From NCBI RefSeq assembly GCF_029168945.1, contig NC_083610.1:47513429-47577428 (forward strand): 64,000 nucleotides of DNA, in the 5' to 3' direction. Under the pieces are notes generated by a model. It was not told where the DNA came from. It searched no databases and saw nothing but the letters and a program-made list of their open reading frames with translations. Positions within the stretch are counted from its first letter, which is position 1; every line of letters starts with the position of its first letter. The position numbers and the translations under genes are program-made. Source of the stretch: Cannabis sativa (Eukaryota; Streptophyta; Magnoliopsida; Rosales; Cannabaceae). Below are positions 1 through 12,233 of the stretch, piece by piece.

Positions 1-658
1 CATACACAAAATTATATATTTACACATACACAAAAAAATTACTAAACAGTTGCATAAAAACTACTAAACACAAAATTATATATTTACACATACATTTGCA
101 TAAAAATTTACACATACACAGATATATAAATGTAATATACCAATTACTAAACATTCAAAGATTGAAAAAAAACAAAACAAAAAACAAACCTGTAAATTTT
201 TCTGCCAAGCTTTTACTCCTCCCGCGTTTTCACTTTCCGTTACTGTTTCGAGCAAAATATCTCCCCCAAAACTTCAAGCATGGAGAAAAAACTAATAACT
301 ATCAAAGAAAAATAAAAATAAAATGAAAAAAATGAAAAAACCATAGTGAAAAACACATTACCTGTAAAAAAAATGATGGTGCAATGGCGCTTTACGGTGG
401 CAAACGGGCGGACTATGGCGGAGGAGGACGACTCGGAGAAGGGGACTATGGCAGAGGAGGGTCGGGCTTAGGGAGGAGGAGGAGGAGGAGGAGGAGAAGG
501 GTCGGAGTGGGGTGGTGTGAAATGGAGTGGGGAAATGGAAAATGTTTTCTGAGTTATGGGGGGGGGATTATATAGACATTTATTACCGGCGGGACCCGCT
601 AATATTAATAGGGGTTCCGCCGGTGTTAATAAAACGGTCAGAATCCCCTGACTAATAC
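1..658. mobile_element. Left part of a CACTA-like element split by Athila
   Basis: About 560-658 has the same CCGGCGG-type short motifs (accggcggg, ttccgccgg) as the sequence beyond the Athila insertion at 21532-21804, and the AATAC duplication joins the two halves. Positions 4-29 and 66-91 are a direct duplication in AT-rich DNA. About 384-500 is a GGA-rich low-complexity stretch with no recognisable protein. The outer end of the element is not in the window. Assignment rests on the right end, which finishes in GTAGTG. Confidence 0.5.
654..658. repeat. Target-site duplication AATAC (left) of Athila element
   Basis: AATAC directly precedes the TG of the left LTR and is repeated at 21527-21531 directly after the CA of the right LTR. 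A perfect 5-bp duplication is the usual Ty3/gypsy integration footprint. Confidence 0.9.
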
Positions 659-2586
659 TGTTGTCCTCAAAAGTGAGTGTTTTAATATTTATACTCGCAA
701 GTGCACGAATCGTTTCGGAATATAGTGTTCATGTAAGTGCAAGGTCGAACCCATGGGAGTTGACTAACATCAAAAGAAACTATTTCAAACAAAATAAGAA
801 TATTCTAACCTAGCTCCAAATATTTGATGGGATTTTAGTTTTGCAAAATAAAATAAAAGACAAGCAACTAAAATACTAAGATTAAAGATGAGTGAGTATG
901 AAAATGATTTTCAAATAAGATGTGTAAAATAAGATTATTAAGATATTAGAATCCACAAAATGCAAGTTCAATAATATTTATAAGTATATTGATTCCCAAG
1001 TTTTAGATATAGTTGAAATAAATCTCACCATATTTTCCAAAATATATTTTTCATTTAAGTACAAGTTATTTTCAAAAAGGTAGGATTTTTCTTCACTTAT
1101 AAAATGTATAATTTCTAAGTATTAAATGTGTTACAATTTAATGAAACTACACAAAATCAAAGAAACTATGTTTAGGCAAAATATAACACTTATATTCTAA
1201 GAATTAGATGTAAACAATTTAATGAAAGACATTTAATCAAAGAGTATTATATTTTTGCATAATGAAGAACTAAGTAGAAATATGCTTTAACAATCAAAAA
1301 TACATGATATTGAAGATGAAAAAGACATATTTTTGATAGAAAAATCCATAAACTTTATAGCACAAATGGGAAATCAACATACAAACATAAACACTATCTA
1401 GTTACATTTTGCTTCATCATCATCTTAATAATCTTGAAAAAAGATTAGAAGCTCATAACTAGATAAAAATTACAAAAGATAAACATACTTGACATGCTCT
1501 TCAAAGTGTAAAAATGGTAGAAAGAAAATGGTAAAAATGAAGAGTGTGGAATGGAGAAGTGTTTTGGGTTGAAGAGGTGTTTAGGAGGGTGAAGAGATGT
1601 GTTTTGAAATGGTCTTCCAACACCATATTTATAGGCAAAATTAGAGAATTAAATTAATCAAAATAAATAAATAAAATGATTAATTTAATTAGTGTTGGGA
1701 AGAGAATGGATAAATAGAGTATGTGTAAGAGTATTGGAAAAAATAAATGTTTTGTAAGGATGTAAAAGTAGTGAAAGGATAGGGTAAAAAATAAAATAGG
1801 AATGTTTATTTAGGTGAAATAAATTGGGAAGAGTAAATAGAGTATTTATGTGTAATATGTGGGAGAAAATGTAATTTTTGGTGTTTGTGAATATAATTTT
1901 GGGATAAAATAAATCAATTAACACTTCATTTCTTTCTTCTTCTTTTTCTTCAGCAGGTGCCACTTGGCGCGAGCTGGTTCGTTGGGAAGGAGCTGACGTG
2001 CGTGAGGTGGCGTGCGCTGGTTGGTTGGGCGCTGACGAGGTGGTGCCAGCTGGGAAGGAGGCAGCTGCTGGGCGCACGCGTGGCAGGTCGTGATTGGAGC
2101 TGAAGCTGATTCGTGGGGCCCGCGTGGAAGAAAAGCAGCAGGAGAAAACACATTGTCACTCTCGGCTGTCTGGGGTGTGCCTCACGCACGCTTCTGGGCC
2201 TTTGGATCTTCACACGGACGGCTTCGATTGGAGCTTGCAGTTGACCGAGAGTGGGTCTCTTCTTGGTCAAATCTGATATTCTTTTACAATTTGTATTTTT
2301 GACCCCACTTCTTCAAACTTTCTTCAATTTAATCCTAATTTTCACCACCAATTACACCTAAAAATACATAAAAAAAATTAGAAACTAAAATAAAGTAAAA
2401 AAATAATTACCACATAACATATTATCACAAATTAATTATAAAAACACACAAAAACATATAAAATTACAATAAGGCTAATAAATTCAAAAATAGTTCAAAA
2501 CTTAATAAATTAATTAAAAACTTAAGAACTAAACCAATTTTTAGTAAAAAAAATGTGAAAAATAACTCTAATTTCTAGAGTTATCA
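659..2586 (-). repeat. 3' LTR of Athila element
   Basis: Begins TGTTGTCC and ends GAGTTATCA on the plus strand; it is matched almost base for base by 19598-21526. Being downstream of the minus-strand pol, it is the 3' LTR. It contains a GC-rich patch at about 1955-2270 in otherwise AT-rich DNA. The ORFs in that patch occur in both LTRs simply because the LTR is duplicated. Confidence 0.95.
1626..1633 (-). promoter_or_regulatory. TATA box in Athila 3' LTR
   Basis: The minus strand reads TATAAATA in a good plant TATA context. The same box is at 20566-20573 in the 5' LTR. Transcription would start some 30 bp further along the minus strand, splitting the LTR into roughly equal U3 and R-U5 halves (inference). 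Confidence 0.6.
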
Positions 2587-2599
2587 CAACCCCAAACTT
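2587..2599 (-). other. Polypurine tract of Athila element
   Basis: The minus strand reads AAGTTTGGGGTTG directly before the 3' LTR, the expected place for plus-strand DNA priming during reverse transcription. Confidence 0.7.
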
Positions 2600-3433
2600 A
2601 AAATTTTGCTAGTCCTCAAGCAAAAGAAAAATTAACAACACACATTTTTTTATTTATTTTTTTTTATTTTGGTGATATCAAAAATGTCCTCAAAAATTGC
2701 ACATTGAAAATAGCTTATATAAAATATGAATAAAAATTAAACTCATGTAATTAATTCAATAGTCAATCTTGCTTTAAAAATATAATTTAAGTTATAAATC
2801 TAAAATCTATTCATCAAATTATTATGTGAATTTTGGAAAAATTATTGTAACAAAATATTTATTTCACATAACAAGATAAATAATTTTTTTTCAAAATTTG
2901 ATTTTTTTTTTTAGCAAAATTGACCCAAGAATTAAAAATAAAGCTTAAAAGAGATTCATATTTGTATAAACTAAAATCAAACTCAATCAAGGGTATTATC
3001 ATAGGAAAAAGGGGATATCACCAAAGGGTTTTTTTTTTCTTTTTTTTTTTTCTTTTTGTTTTTTTTAAGGCATAAATATATATATAGAAAATAAATATAT
3101 TTTTTTTGGTTTTTTTTTTTTAAATTATATAATATAACTACTTTAGCATCCAAACAATATTTTTTTTTTTTTTTAGTGAAAAATACTCTACCATTTCTAA
3201 GCACATGAAAGAAATAACCATAGGAACTCACCACCCCAAACTTAATTTATGCATTGTCCTCAATGTATCAAAATACAAATATAAATTGAAAGTAAAAGAG
3301 TTGAGAGTTTAGAATGGTCATACCTCATCTTGGAGCAATGTCAAGAGTGCAACAAAAGGGAAACAAAATCAAAAGAAAAAGTTAATCTAAAACATAAATT
3401 AAACACACCTTTACCAATAATTGATAAGAGCAA
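2600..3433 (-). other. Athila 3' untranslated interior, no env-like frame
   Basis: AT-rich stretch between the end of the integrase and the purine tract. It holds several long A/T runs (about 2640-2665, 2886-2912, 3028-3065, 3100-3120, 3160-3174). No frame of recognisable protein is present. Confidence 0.6.
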
Positions 3434-3952
3434 TCAATGATCATGGTAAATTGGATCCTCAAGGAGGATTTCATCCACTTCCACATTTTTCAATTCTAAA
3501 AATGGTTTCAATTTTTGTCCATTAACTTTGAATACATTACCATTATTAGGATTTTCAATTTCAATGGCTCCATGTGGAAAAACAGTGCGGATAATGTATG
3601 GACCTACCCATCTAGAGCGTAACTTTCCCGGAAAGAGATGCAAACGAGAATTGTATAAAAGGACTTTTTGACCGGGAGAAAAATCTTTTCTCAAAATGTT
3701 TTTGTCATGGTAAAATTTCATTCGGTCCTTATACTTTTTCGAATAGTCATATGCATCATGCCTAAGCTCTTCTAACTCATTCAATTGAAGCTTTCTTTTC
3801 TCACCCGCTTTGTCTAAGGAAAAATTTAGTTGCTTAATAGCCCAATAGGCTCTATGTTCTAACTCAACGGGTAAGTGGCATGCCTTCCCATAAACAAGTC
3901 TATAGGGAGACATTCCAATGGGCGTTTTATATGCAGTACGATATGCCCATAA
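3434..3952 (-). pseudogene. Athila integrase C-terminal part, cut off by copia insertion
   Basis: Reading on the minus strand from the copia junction, the frame continues the integrase that stops at 14126: the junction runs from a DAL-W motif into an AYRTAYKTP segment, then the conserved [14 protein letters not shown] motif. Next come a Lys-rich coiled stretch, the [11 protein letters not shown] motif and the RWVGPYII chromo-like C-terminal fold, with a normal stop at 3434. The 10.2-kb copia element sits between this piece and the rest, so the polyprotein cannot be made whole. No other frameshift or stop is visible in this segment. Confidence 0.9.
3948..3952. repeat. Target-site duplication CATAA (left) of nested copia element
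   Basis: CATAA precedes the left LTR and recurs at 14126-14130 after the right LTR. Removing the element and one copy rejoins the Athila integrase frame exactly. Confidence 0.92.
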
Positions 3953-5845
3953 TGTTGGAATTTATTTTACCAGGATCTTAGATCTACTCACAAGTATGTT
4001 TATTAACATCCTAAATATGAACTTTCTAAAACGATAAATTAAACACATATAAAGTTTAGGAAACCTTACATTGGGTGCAGCGGAATATAATGACTCCTTC
4101 CATTCAGATATCTAGCCCTTGATTCCTTTCTCAGAAAGCAGCATTATCAATATCCGAACCCTGATCTCTTTCTCCGAATCTTTGATGCTGAAACTCCTTT
4201 GCTGATGATCTTTCTTCACGATCTTCCTCACTATGATTGAGGTATCACTTGATGTGTGTGGGCACTACTCATACACTAAGGATTTCGAAATTATCAAGGA
4301 AGAAGAGAGAGTGGTCAGCTAAAGATAGGGAGAGAGAAGGCTCAATTTTTCTGAATAGAAAAAGTCAGAAGAAAAGTGTAATTTTCCTGAAGCCTTCACT
4401 ATCTATTTATAGCATTCCTACTAGGGTTAGATTTGAATTATATGGCATTAAAATAATGAAAAAATCAGTTTAAATTTCCTACAAAAGTGGCTGGCCCTAA
4501 ACTTAGTGGATTGGGCCTTGCTTTTTGCAATTTTGCAATTTTAACACATTTTGTATCTGATTTTCTCAAAAATGCCAATTTCCTAATTCAACCATTTAAA
4601 TGCCAATTCTAACTATTTAATAACTATAAATAATTATTAAATAATATTGTCATTTATCATATTTATTAATTGAACCATACAAAGTATCATAATTAACAAA
4701 TATGCCCCTATAAACTCTTTCTTTACAATTTCGCCCTTACTTAGTGAAAAATTCACAAATAGACATAGTCTAATTTGAGAATTATAATTGATTAATCAAA
4801 ACCAATTACATGAGTCTTACAAGCAATATTATCTCAACTAGTGGGGGGACCATGGGTCTATATAACCGAGCTTCCAATAAGTAGATCAAGAATTTAGCAC
4901 TAAAATTCACTAACTTATTAATTCTTCGTTGAATCCACGCATAGAACTTAGAATTGCACTCTCTAATATATAGAATGCTCTATATGTTCCACCATATAGA
5001 CACATCATTAGTTATCCATTGTTACAATCCTAATGTGATCAATGATCCTCTATATGAATGATCTACACTGTAAAGGGATTAAATTACCGTTACACCCTAC
5101 AATGTATTTATTCCTTAAAACACTTGACCCCGTATAAATGATATTTCAACTAATGTGAAATGAGTACTCCACCATTTATGTTCGTTTGGTCAAGCTCGAA
5201 GGAGATCATCCTTTGCTTACTATTTGCCAGATAGAAGCTATAGATTCCATGTTTATGCTAGCCCTCCCACTCAATTGCACTACCGTGTTCCCAAAATGTA
5301 CATATCACCCTGACCTAAAAGTAGGCTTAACTAACAAATCAAAGAACACGAATAGCCTTTCAAGATTGAGCCTAATCATATCAGGATTAAGATCATTTGA
5401 TCTAGGATCAACTAGGCGATATTGACTTGAATAGATATTACGGTAAGTTTAATAAATCTAAGTCAAAGTTCAATATCGGTCCCTTCCGATGCATACTCCA
5501 TGCATCCAACTCCGAGCTTTACTTTAACCAATGCTCGGAAAGAACATAGCACTTCTCCAAATGCAAGTAAACTCTTGTTGTAGATTATCATATCAAGAAA
5601 AACCCCGTGTCCGATAAATCTAGGAAACTTTATTCACATAGTCATGTTTACTTTCCAATGTGTCGACGCACAATAAACAGGATCAAGTATGTGAAAAGGG
5701 TTTCGCATGAATTTATACATTATGTACATATAATCATGAAATAAATCATGTGAACCATGCAACATTAAATGTTATTTCGATCTATATTAATAAACAAATC
5801 TCGATTATATTGAAATGAGTTTTATTTCGGGCATAAAACCCAACA
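3953..5845 (-). repeat. 3' LTR of nested copia element
   Basis: 1893 bp, TGTTGGAATT...ACCCAACA. A TATA box on the minus strand lies at about 4404-4412 (TATAAATAG). Compared with the 5' LTR the central part (about 4440-4960) is identical, while both outer parts carry many small differences; see findings. Confidence 0.93.
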
Positions 5846-5858
5846 AACTCCCACTTGC
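5846..5858 (-). other. Polypurine tract of nested copia element
   Basis: The minus strand reads GCAAGTGGGAGTT directly before the 3' LTR, typical of copia elements. Confidence 0.7.
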
Positions 5859-6359
5859 ACTAATATAAAATAAAATGTACATTTCAAATAATCTCAACAC
5901 CTTGATATATAAATCAAGTGTAGTAGTAGTATACTCCTCGTAATAGGATTTGACAGGTTGAATTAACCACAATCTTTTTCTCCACTATTACTCTTCCTTA
6001 ATCACAAAATCCTTGATATTGTGAAATTCCTCTCTATATGTTTACTCTCTTGGGATACTGGATTCTATACTTTTGGCAACTACTTTTGGTTAATCAGAAA
6101 TTAACACTAGTAGTTTAAGGCAATTGGAATGGTGCCAAAGATGTATAGAACTTTCCTTAGACCGAATAAGTACCTTTCCCGCAACTTTAACATTCAGCTC
6201 TCTCTCGGTAGACCTAGAGACTTCGTATAGGTTTTTACACTTCTCCAAAATCACTATTCCACCCCCGTAGTAACCACCATCTTATCGAAATATTTACTAG
6301 CACATAGGCAAATTTTGAAATTCGATATGGTGTAGTCTAAGAGTTTTAAACACACCCTT

Positions 6360-6480
6360 ATACTAACATATAGTTCCTCTTCTTTATCTTAGGATTTACT
6401 TGATTGTCTTCCAATGTTCTTCTCCCTGGATTAATCCGATACCTACTCATTACTCCCACTCAACAAAGAAAATCCGGTCT
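6360..6480 (-). pseudogene. Decayed copia reverse transcriptase/RNase H remnant
   Basis: The minus strand translates, with one frameshift and several stops, into a segment like SRYRINPGREHWKTIK followed by ILR and RR. It matches the copia motif in which NPG, EHW and a Lys-rich ILRYLRRT block follow each other just before RNase H. Nothing upstream or downstream reads clearly as gag, protease or integrase. It indicates ancestry only; no product is possible. Confidence 0.6.
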
Positions 6481-8264
6481 AAGGCATACAAAAGCATATC
6501 TAAGACCTCTCACCTTGATGTAAGAAATTCTTTCATGGCTTTATCTTTTCTCGGGAATAGTTAAGACTTTTCCTTAGATAAATAAAATCTATACCTAAGA
6601 AGTTGTGAAGCTTCTATAGATTGCCATTAGAAAGAAAATGCTTCAAAGATCTTACTAAAGTAAGTTGCTTGCATTAGAGTAAGTAATTACTGTGTATACC
6701 ACAAGCCATAGGTTTAGATAATCTCAAACCTATAATACTAGGAACGTGAAGTTTTGTTAAGTCCATAGAATAGACTTATTAACGAAAATTTCCTTTTATG
6801 TCCTTGTAATAGAAAACTTTAGGTTATTCCATGTGAATGGATTAAACCATAGTTCAATTGGCTTTCTTCTTAGTTTCTTATCTTGACAATCCATTACTTG
6901 TTTAAACTCACAATGGATTTTAATCACTTGTGTCTCCCAAGTCATAAGAAGGTGAGTTCCTGTAAACTCTCCCACTACGACAAGGTACCGTGAATTATGT
7001 CGAAGAAAACTAAATGGTATTGATCTCTTCTGTGACAAGACAACAGGGCAAGTGGGATCATCATATGTTATATAAGATGATAGAACACTTTTTGGAATCA
7101 AGAATAAATATCTCCTTTATTTGCTACTTGTTTTTCAGACTTAGTCATTTTCTTAGAAAAGTAGTATTTGTTTGAACAAACACTTTCTTATCTATTGACA
7201 ATGGGATGGTCCACCCCTAATCATTTAGAATAGCTAACAAACCATGGTTAACGCTCAGCTTTTCTTAAGATTTTGATTAGGTCATCCATGAATCTCGGTA
7301 ATGATTTACGTTAAGTATACAACCATTACATCATTCTCAAATTGTATTACCATAGAAGGAATTAGGCAACGACTAGTAACTAATCATCAATATGCAACTC
7401 GAAATTTCTGGGAGGTAAGTTTGGATATAATTCAAAATCAATTTAATGATCTTTGAACCGCATATCTACTAACTATTTCTCCACCCCTATCAGATCAAAA
7501 GATCTTTAACCACATACCTTAATGGTGTTTAACCATTGCTAGAAATTAATGAAAATTTTCAAACATTTCAAATTTCTTTGCATAAGGTATAATCTAGAGT
7601 GATCGTTTTAAGAATAAAACGAAAAACTCATATCCACCCCCGAATGTACATCCATCTCGCGAATGAGATGAACTACTTTCAAGGATATAGGCATATTAAC
7701 TCTTTGCGTAGATTGATCTTGTCAAATCCATTATGAACAAGATACAAATGCCATAGATTAAAAAAATGTGGTAAAGGTTCTATTGATGACATAGGTTTAG
7801 TTACATCAAAGAGTTCTTAGAATACCGCAAGTGGATCCCGGTCACGTATCACCTAACTCATATTCCATACAGTTTTAATCCATTAATAGAAGATGGATAT
7901 AAACACTTGAGAATGTGTAACTGTATTGTATTCTGGAATTAGAAATATAAGAAAATTTCTATTTGGAATCTAAAATTAAAGTCAAAGACTTAAATTTATA
8001 CCAAATATAATGAGTAATTCTATCTGACCAAAGACTACTAATATAACTCTAAGTCCGATTTGCCCATACAAGTAGGAGATTTCTAAGATTGAGGATTTAT
8101 ATCAATTTGGGAATAGAATTTCTAGATTATAATCATAAGCGTCATTTAATTTCTTAAGAGAAAATATAGAATGACATGAAATGATTTATAGACCATTCAT
8201 CCAATGATATGTTTCAAGCTAATTCAAAATGAATAAGCTAAGAGGAATTAGGATAATTTCGTTT
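6481..8264. other. Copia interior, no recognisable coding
   Basis: Internal DNA of the nested copia element. A 101-codon frame at 6796-7101 (minus) shows no copia motif and is not supported as a gene. I see no further structure here. Confidence 0.5.
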
Positions 8265-8992
8265 ATAAATAAGAATCCAACGATGCTTCGATTAGCGAAA
8301 GTCAAAGTAATCTTATTTATACTATCTTCTTGTTTCATATCGTAAAAATACTAGTCTAAGGTGTCATCAATTGATGAACAAATTAGATGTCGCATATACA
8401 ATATTTATCTTTTGAGATCTTACACTATTATGTATGTCTAATGGTGAAAATCCACTAGGGATTTATCTCATTAGATAAACAAACATGTTAGACCAACAAT
8501 GAAGATTCGAAATTAAACTACAACTTAATAACAATTAACATGGTTCAATATAAATTCATACACAATTCGTAAATTATAAACATATATAGAAAGTAGGAAT
8601 GACTAGTGAAAATACTAAAACATACAATCCTAAATAATTTCCAAGGTTTTCAATAAACTCGATACAAAGGTCCCTAAGAGGCGAGAGTCAAAGCATCATT
8701 TATTGAATAGAGTTGTCACTCATCTAAAATAAAACCATTCTAGCAACCTTTTATTCGATCAAAATAAGAATCCAACGTTGTCCCGTAGGCGAGAGTCAAG
8801 GTTATTCTCATTTTATGAGCTTCTACCATTGTTTCATGTTTCATAAGTTTATCTCTAAGTAGTCACCGTAGGGAGAGTCTAATAGAGACGAAAACTTACA
8901 AAACACTTATCAAATGAAATCTTACGGCAGCAAATGCGTTCAACGAATAACCATCCATAGGGGGACGAAGTCTAGCGTCTCGAGGTTATATT
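8265..8992. repeat. Row of five stem-loops with a shared loop motif
   Basis: Inverted-repeat arms flank a recurring loop motif close to GGCGAGAGTCAA. Arms: 8265-8276 with 8309-8320; 8649-8657 with 8699-8707 (perfect 9 bp); 8761-8771 with 8804-8814; 8844-8856 with 8883-8898; and a weaker pair near 8946-8952 with 8984-8989. The first three loops contain GCGA(A/G)AGTCAA; the last two hold related GAGAGTCTA and ACGAAGTCTA. It lies in the non-coding copia interior, so it may be RNA structure of the element's genomic transcript (inference). Confidence 0.55.
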
Positions 8993-9059
8993 GAAAACAT
9001 TTAACTTTTGTAAGACCAACAATGGAGATCGAATTTCTTAATAATAATCAAGCTCATTA

Positions 9060-10720
9060 TTTAAAGTGAGTTGTATTTTCTTTGATTCTCTTTATTTATT
9101 CTATTTATTTTAAATATATATTTATTTAATTAAAATTTCCAATTTAGAATGAAAAATTCCAAATATAAATTTTAATTTAATATTTATAAATTTTACTTAG
9201 ATGGATATGAAAATAACATGAATTATTTCCATCTTAGTAATAATTTCCAATAAATATTTAGAAAAATATTCAATTTAAGTTGTTAGAAAATTAATTTAAA
9301 TTAATTTACAACTCAAATATAATTTTCTATAAATATATATTGCATTTCGAAAAATTAAAGTATTTAAGAATACAATTTTTGAAAATGCATATTAAAATAA
9401 AAAATAAATCCTGGAAAAATTATTCTAATTTAATGTTGGCCCAAAATTAATTAATAAAATTAATTTACAACAAAAAATATAATTTTCCTATTTAATTAAA
9501 TATATAAGAAAAATTTCAAATATTTAAGTATGATGATGAAAATCAACTTAAATATTAATTTTCTATTTAATTAAATACACTAGAAAAATACTTCAAGCAA
9601 AAATATCATCTATCTAGATTTTCTTTTGACTAATTAATTCAATTTCTAATAATATACTTTAATTCAATTTATTTTAAATTAATCAATAAATGAAAAAATC
9701 ATTGATTTAAGTTGATCCAAGAATTAATTAAAATAAATAATTAATTTACAACTTAATCTATTTTTCAAATAAAATTCGAAATTCCAGCATTTAAGAAATG
9801 CAATTTCGAAAATTGATTAATAAAATAAAGGAAAATATATTTTGAAAATTATTTAAATTTAGTTGAAAAATTAAAATTTCAACTAAAAATAATTTTCTAT
9901 TTAATTAAATGTCATGAAAAAGAAATATTTAAGTATGATGATTAAATCAACTTAGATATTTTATTTTCAAATTAATTAAATGTATTAAATTCAAGAAATA
10001 AATAATTAAGTGTAGAGAAGGCTTAATTATTAATCTCTAGTTTAATACTAGGAAAAATATACTTAAAATAAATTGTACCAAAATTAATTATATAAATAAT
10101 TAATTTCACAATTTATAATATTTTCCTATTTAATATTAGAAATAATAAGTAGTCTAGAAATAACTATCTAGAAAATATCTTATTTGACTAAGTATCTTTT
10201 CCACAAAATTTGAAAAAATATCTAATTTAAGTCGTATTAGAAAAAATCTAGAACCTAAATATTTTTCAAATTTAAATTTAATTAAATATCAAAAATTAAG
10301 TTGTAACCACTTAATTTGAAAATATTCCATTTTAAGTTAATATTCGAAAAGATATTAACTTAAAAAATATCTAAAGAATCTTAATAACCAATGCCTAAAA
10401 TTCCTCAACTTAATTTTGAAATTTGAAATTCAAAGATATTCAGATTTAAGTTGGTTAGTTGAATATAAATAAATATCAACTTAAATAGGAATATTTAATG
10501 AAAAATTTAAATTAAGTTCCATAAAGAATCTAGATGGTTATAATTCTAAATTTAATTAAATACAAGAAAATACATATAGTTTAGCTTAGAATATAAAATT
10601 CCTTAAACTATATTTTTCTTAAATTAATTTCAAAATAAATGAAATTAATTATGTTGCTAATCAATTTTATTAGGTTAAACTAGTTTAATTAACCTAAGTA
10701 CTACTATTCAAATCGTGCAA
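9060..10720. repeat. Extremely AT-rich, degenerate repeated interior of copia element
   Basis: Phrases such as aattaatttacaact and ataattttctatttaatta recur at irregular spacing of roughly 150-250 bp, suggesting decayed tandem duplication. No frame is open. A short GC-richer island follows at about 10725-10800. Confidence 0.5.
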
Positions 10721-10800
10721 ATGGGCCTTCACAATTTGGGTGGTTTGTGTGAGGGGGCGTGGTTCGCATGTCGTACCCACTTCTATGGCTCCCAACTCTC

Positions 10801-12214
10801 ACACAAGGCCCAAAAGAGAGGAATTTAACCTTAATAAGAACAACCGTTATTAATCAATAAGCCCAAAACTAAATGGGCCTAAATAAAATCTATCAATGAC
10901 TATGACATTTTATTTAGCAACATTAACCTATATGCATCTATAATAAAATTAAACACATAGGCTCACACAGCACACTTTGGATGGGTCCTATCATGTTGCT
11001 AGGTCATACACAAACATGAAAGAAGATTGTAAATATACTCGTTACAAATTATTATCTTCGACTATGGAGCCATCGTATCATTGATCCGGCAAAAAGTAAC
11101 CATGGCTATTTGCAATCAAGTAATAATAGGTTTTAAAAAACTTACACATAAGCTAAAACACATACTCCCGCAACAAGGTTAGTCTGGATAAGTTGGATGT
11201 AGGATTTATTTAATTTTAAATAAATATTTAATTTCGAAAATAATTAATTAAATAAATAAAAAATAAAAATTTCGAAAATTTTTTAAAAATTTAAAAAATT
11301 CGAAATTTAAAAAAAATTTAAAATTAAACCTACAATTTTTGAAAAATTAGGTTTCAACCAACCTAAATATCATTTCAAAATTTGCTAACTACTTTAATTT
11401 TAAATGTTATTTTATAAATAAAAATTAAATAAAAAATTAGAAAAGATAAATAAATATCTTTTCAAATTTTTAAATGTAATTTAAATAAATAAAATAACAA
11501 AATTTAAAAAATTAGCAAAATATCTTATATCTATTTAAAATTACATGATTATAAATATCTTATTTTAAATTTAAATATGGTCAAAATATCTAAAAAGATT
11601 TAATTAAAAAATCTTAAAAGATAAGATATTTTTAAAATATCTTAAAATATCTGACCTTAAATTTAAAAAAAAATATAATCAAATTTAAAAACAAGATAAG
11701 ATTTTTAAGCAAAAAGATAAATACTAATTCTATTCAAATTCAAATTACACTAATATTCTTGAATTAAATTAAAAAAAATTTAAATTAATTCAAAATGATA
11801 ATTAGAATTGAATTAGGAATAGAAATAGTATATATACAAAACCATACAAAAAATTGGAAGTTAATTCCATGAAAAAGTATGAAAAATTGAAGAAAATTCA
11901 AAAATTCTGAAACTGTACGGACAGTTCTCAGATCGTGTGAAACTATCAAGACAAATTTCCGATTTTGTCAAATCTTCAAAAATCATAACTAATTCAAATA
12001 AAATCCAAATTGAGTTCTGTAAAAGGCTAACTTGCTTAATTTTTTCCATACTATCCAATAAAAATAATGCCAGAACCGAAATAACAATTATTTTTCACGA
12101 AAATTTCACAATCATCAATCAATCATCAAATAACACTCAATACAACATGATACCATCCAAAGAACATACAAACAATCGTTTTAAAGTCCAAATTACATGT
12201 AAGTAAATCAATTA
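10801..12214 (-). other. Copia interior/leader, non-coding
   Basis: AT-rich sequence between the AT-rich repeat block and the priming site; on the minus strand this is the 5' leader. Short frames at 11861-12206 have no similarity I recognise. Confidence 0.4.
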
Positions 12215-12231
12215 CCATGGCTCTGAGGCCA
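12215..12231 (-). other. Primer binding site, initiator tRNA-Met-like
   Basis: The minus strand reads TGGCCTCAGAGCCATGG two bases after the 5' LTR. It equals the common copia site complementary to initiator tRNA-Met except for two adjacent bases (CC instead of TA). Confidence 0.7.
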
Positions 12232-12233
12232 GT

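Noticed and set aside
384..575. Gly/Arg-rich 63-codon frame
   Set aside because: Product of a GGA-rich low-complexity stretch, with no homologue motif or gene context.
1685..2302. Frames in the Athila LTR (also at 20625-21242)
   Set aside because: Open only because of the GC-rich patch; several frames on both strands overlap and none has a recognisable domain.
5186..5425. 79-residue frame shared by LTR copies at 5186, 13466 and 59022
   Set aside because: Antisense to the LTR and repeated because the LTR is repeated; one copy is shortened and no protein family fits.
6796..7101. 101-codon minus-strand frame in the copia interior
   Set aside because: No copia motif at the position where RT/RNase H or upstream pol would be expected; probably chance.
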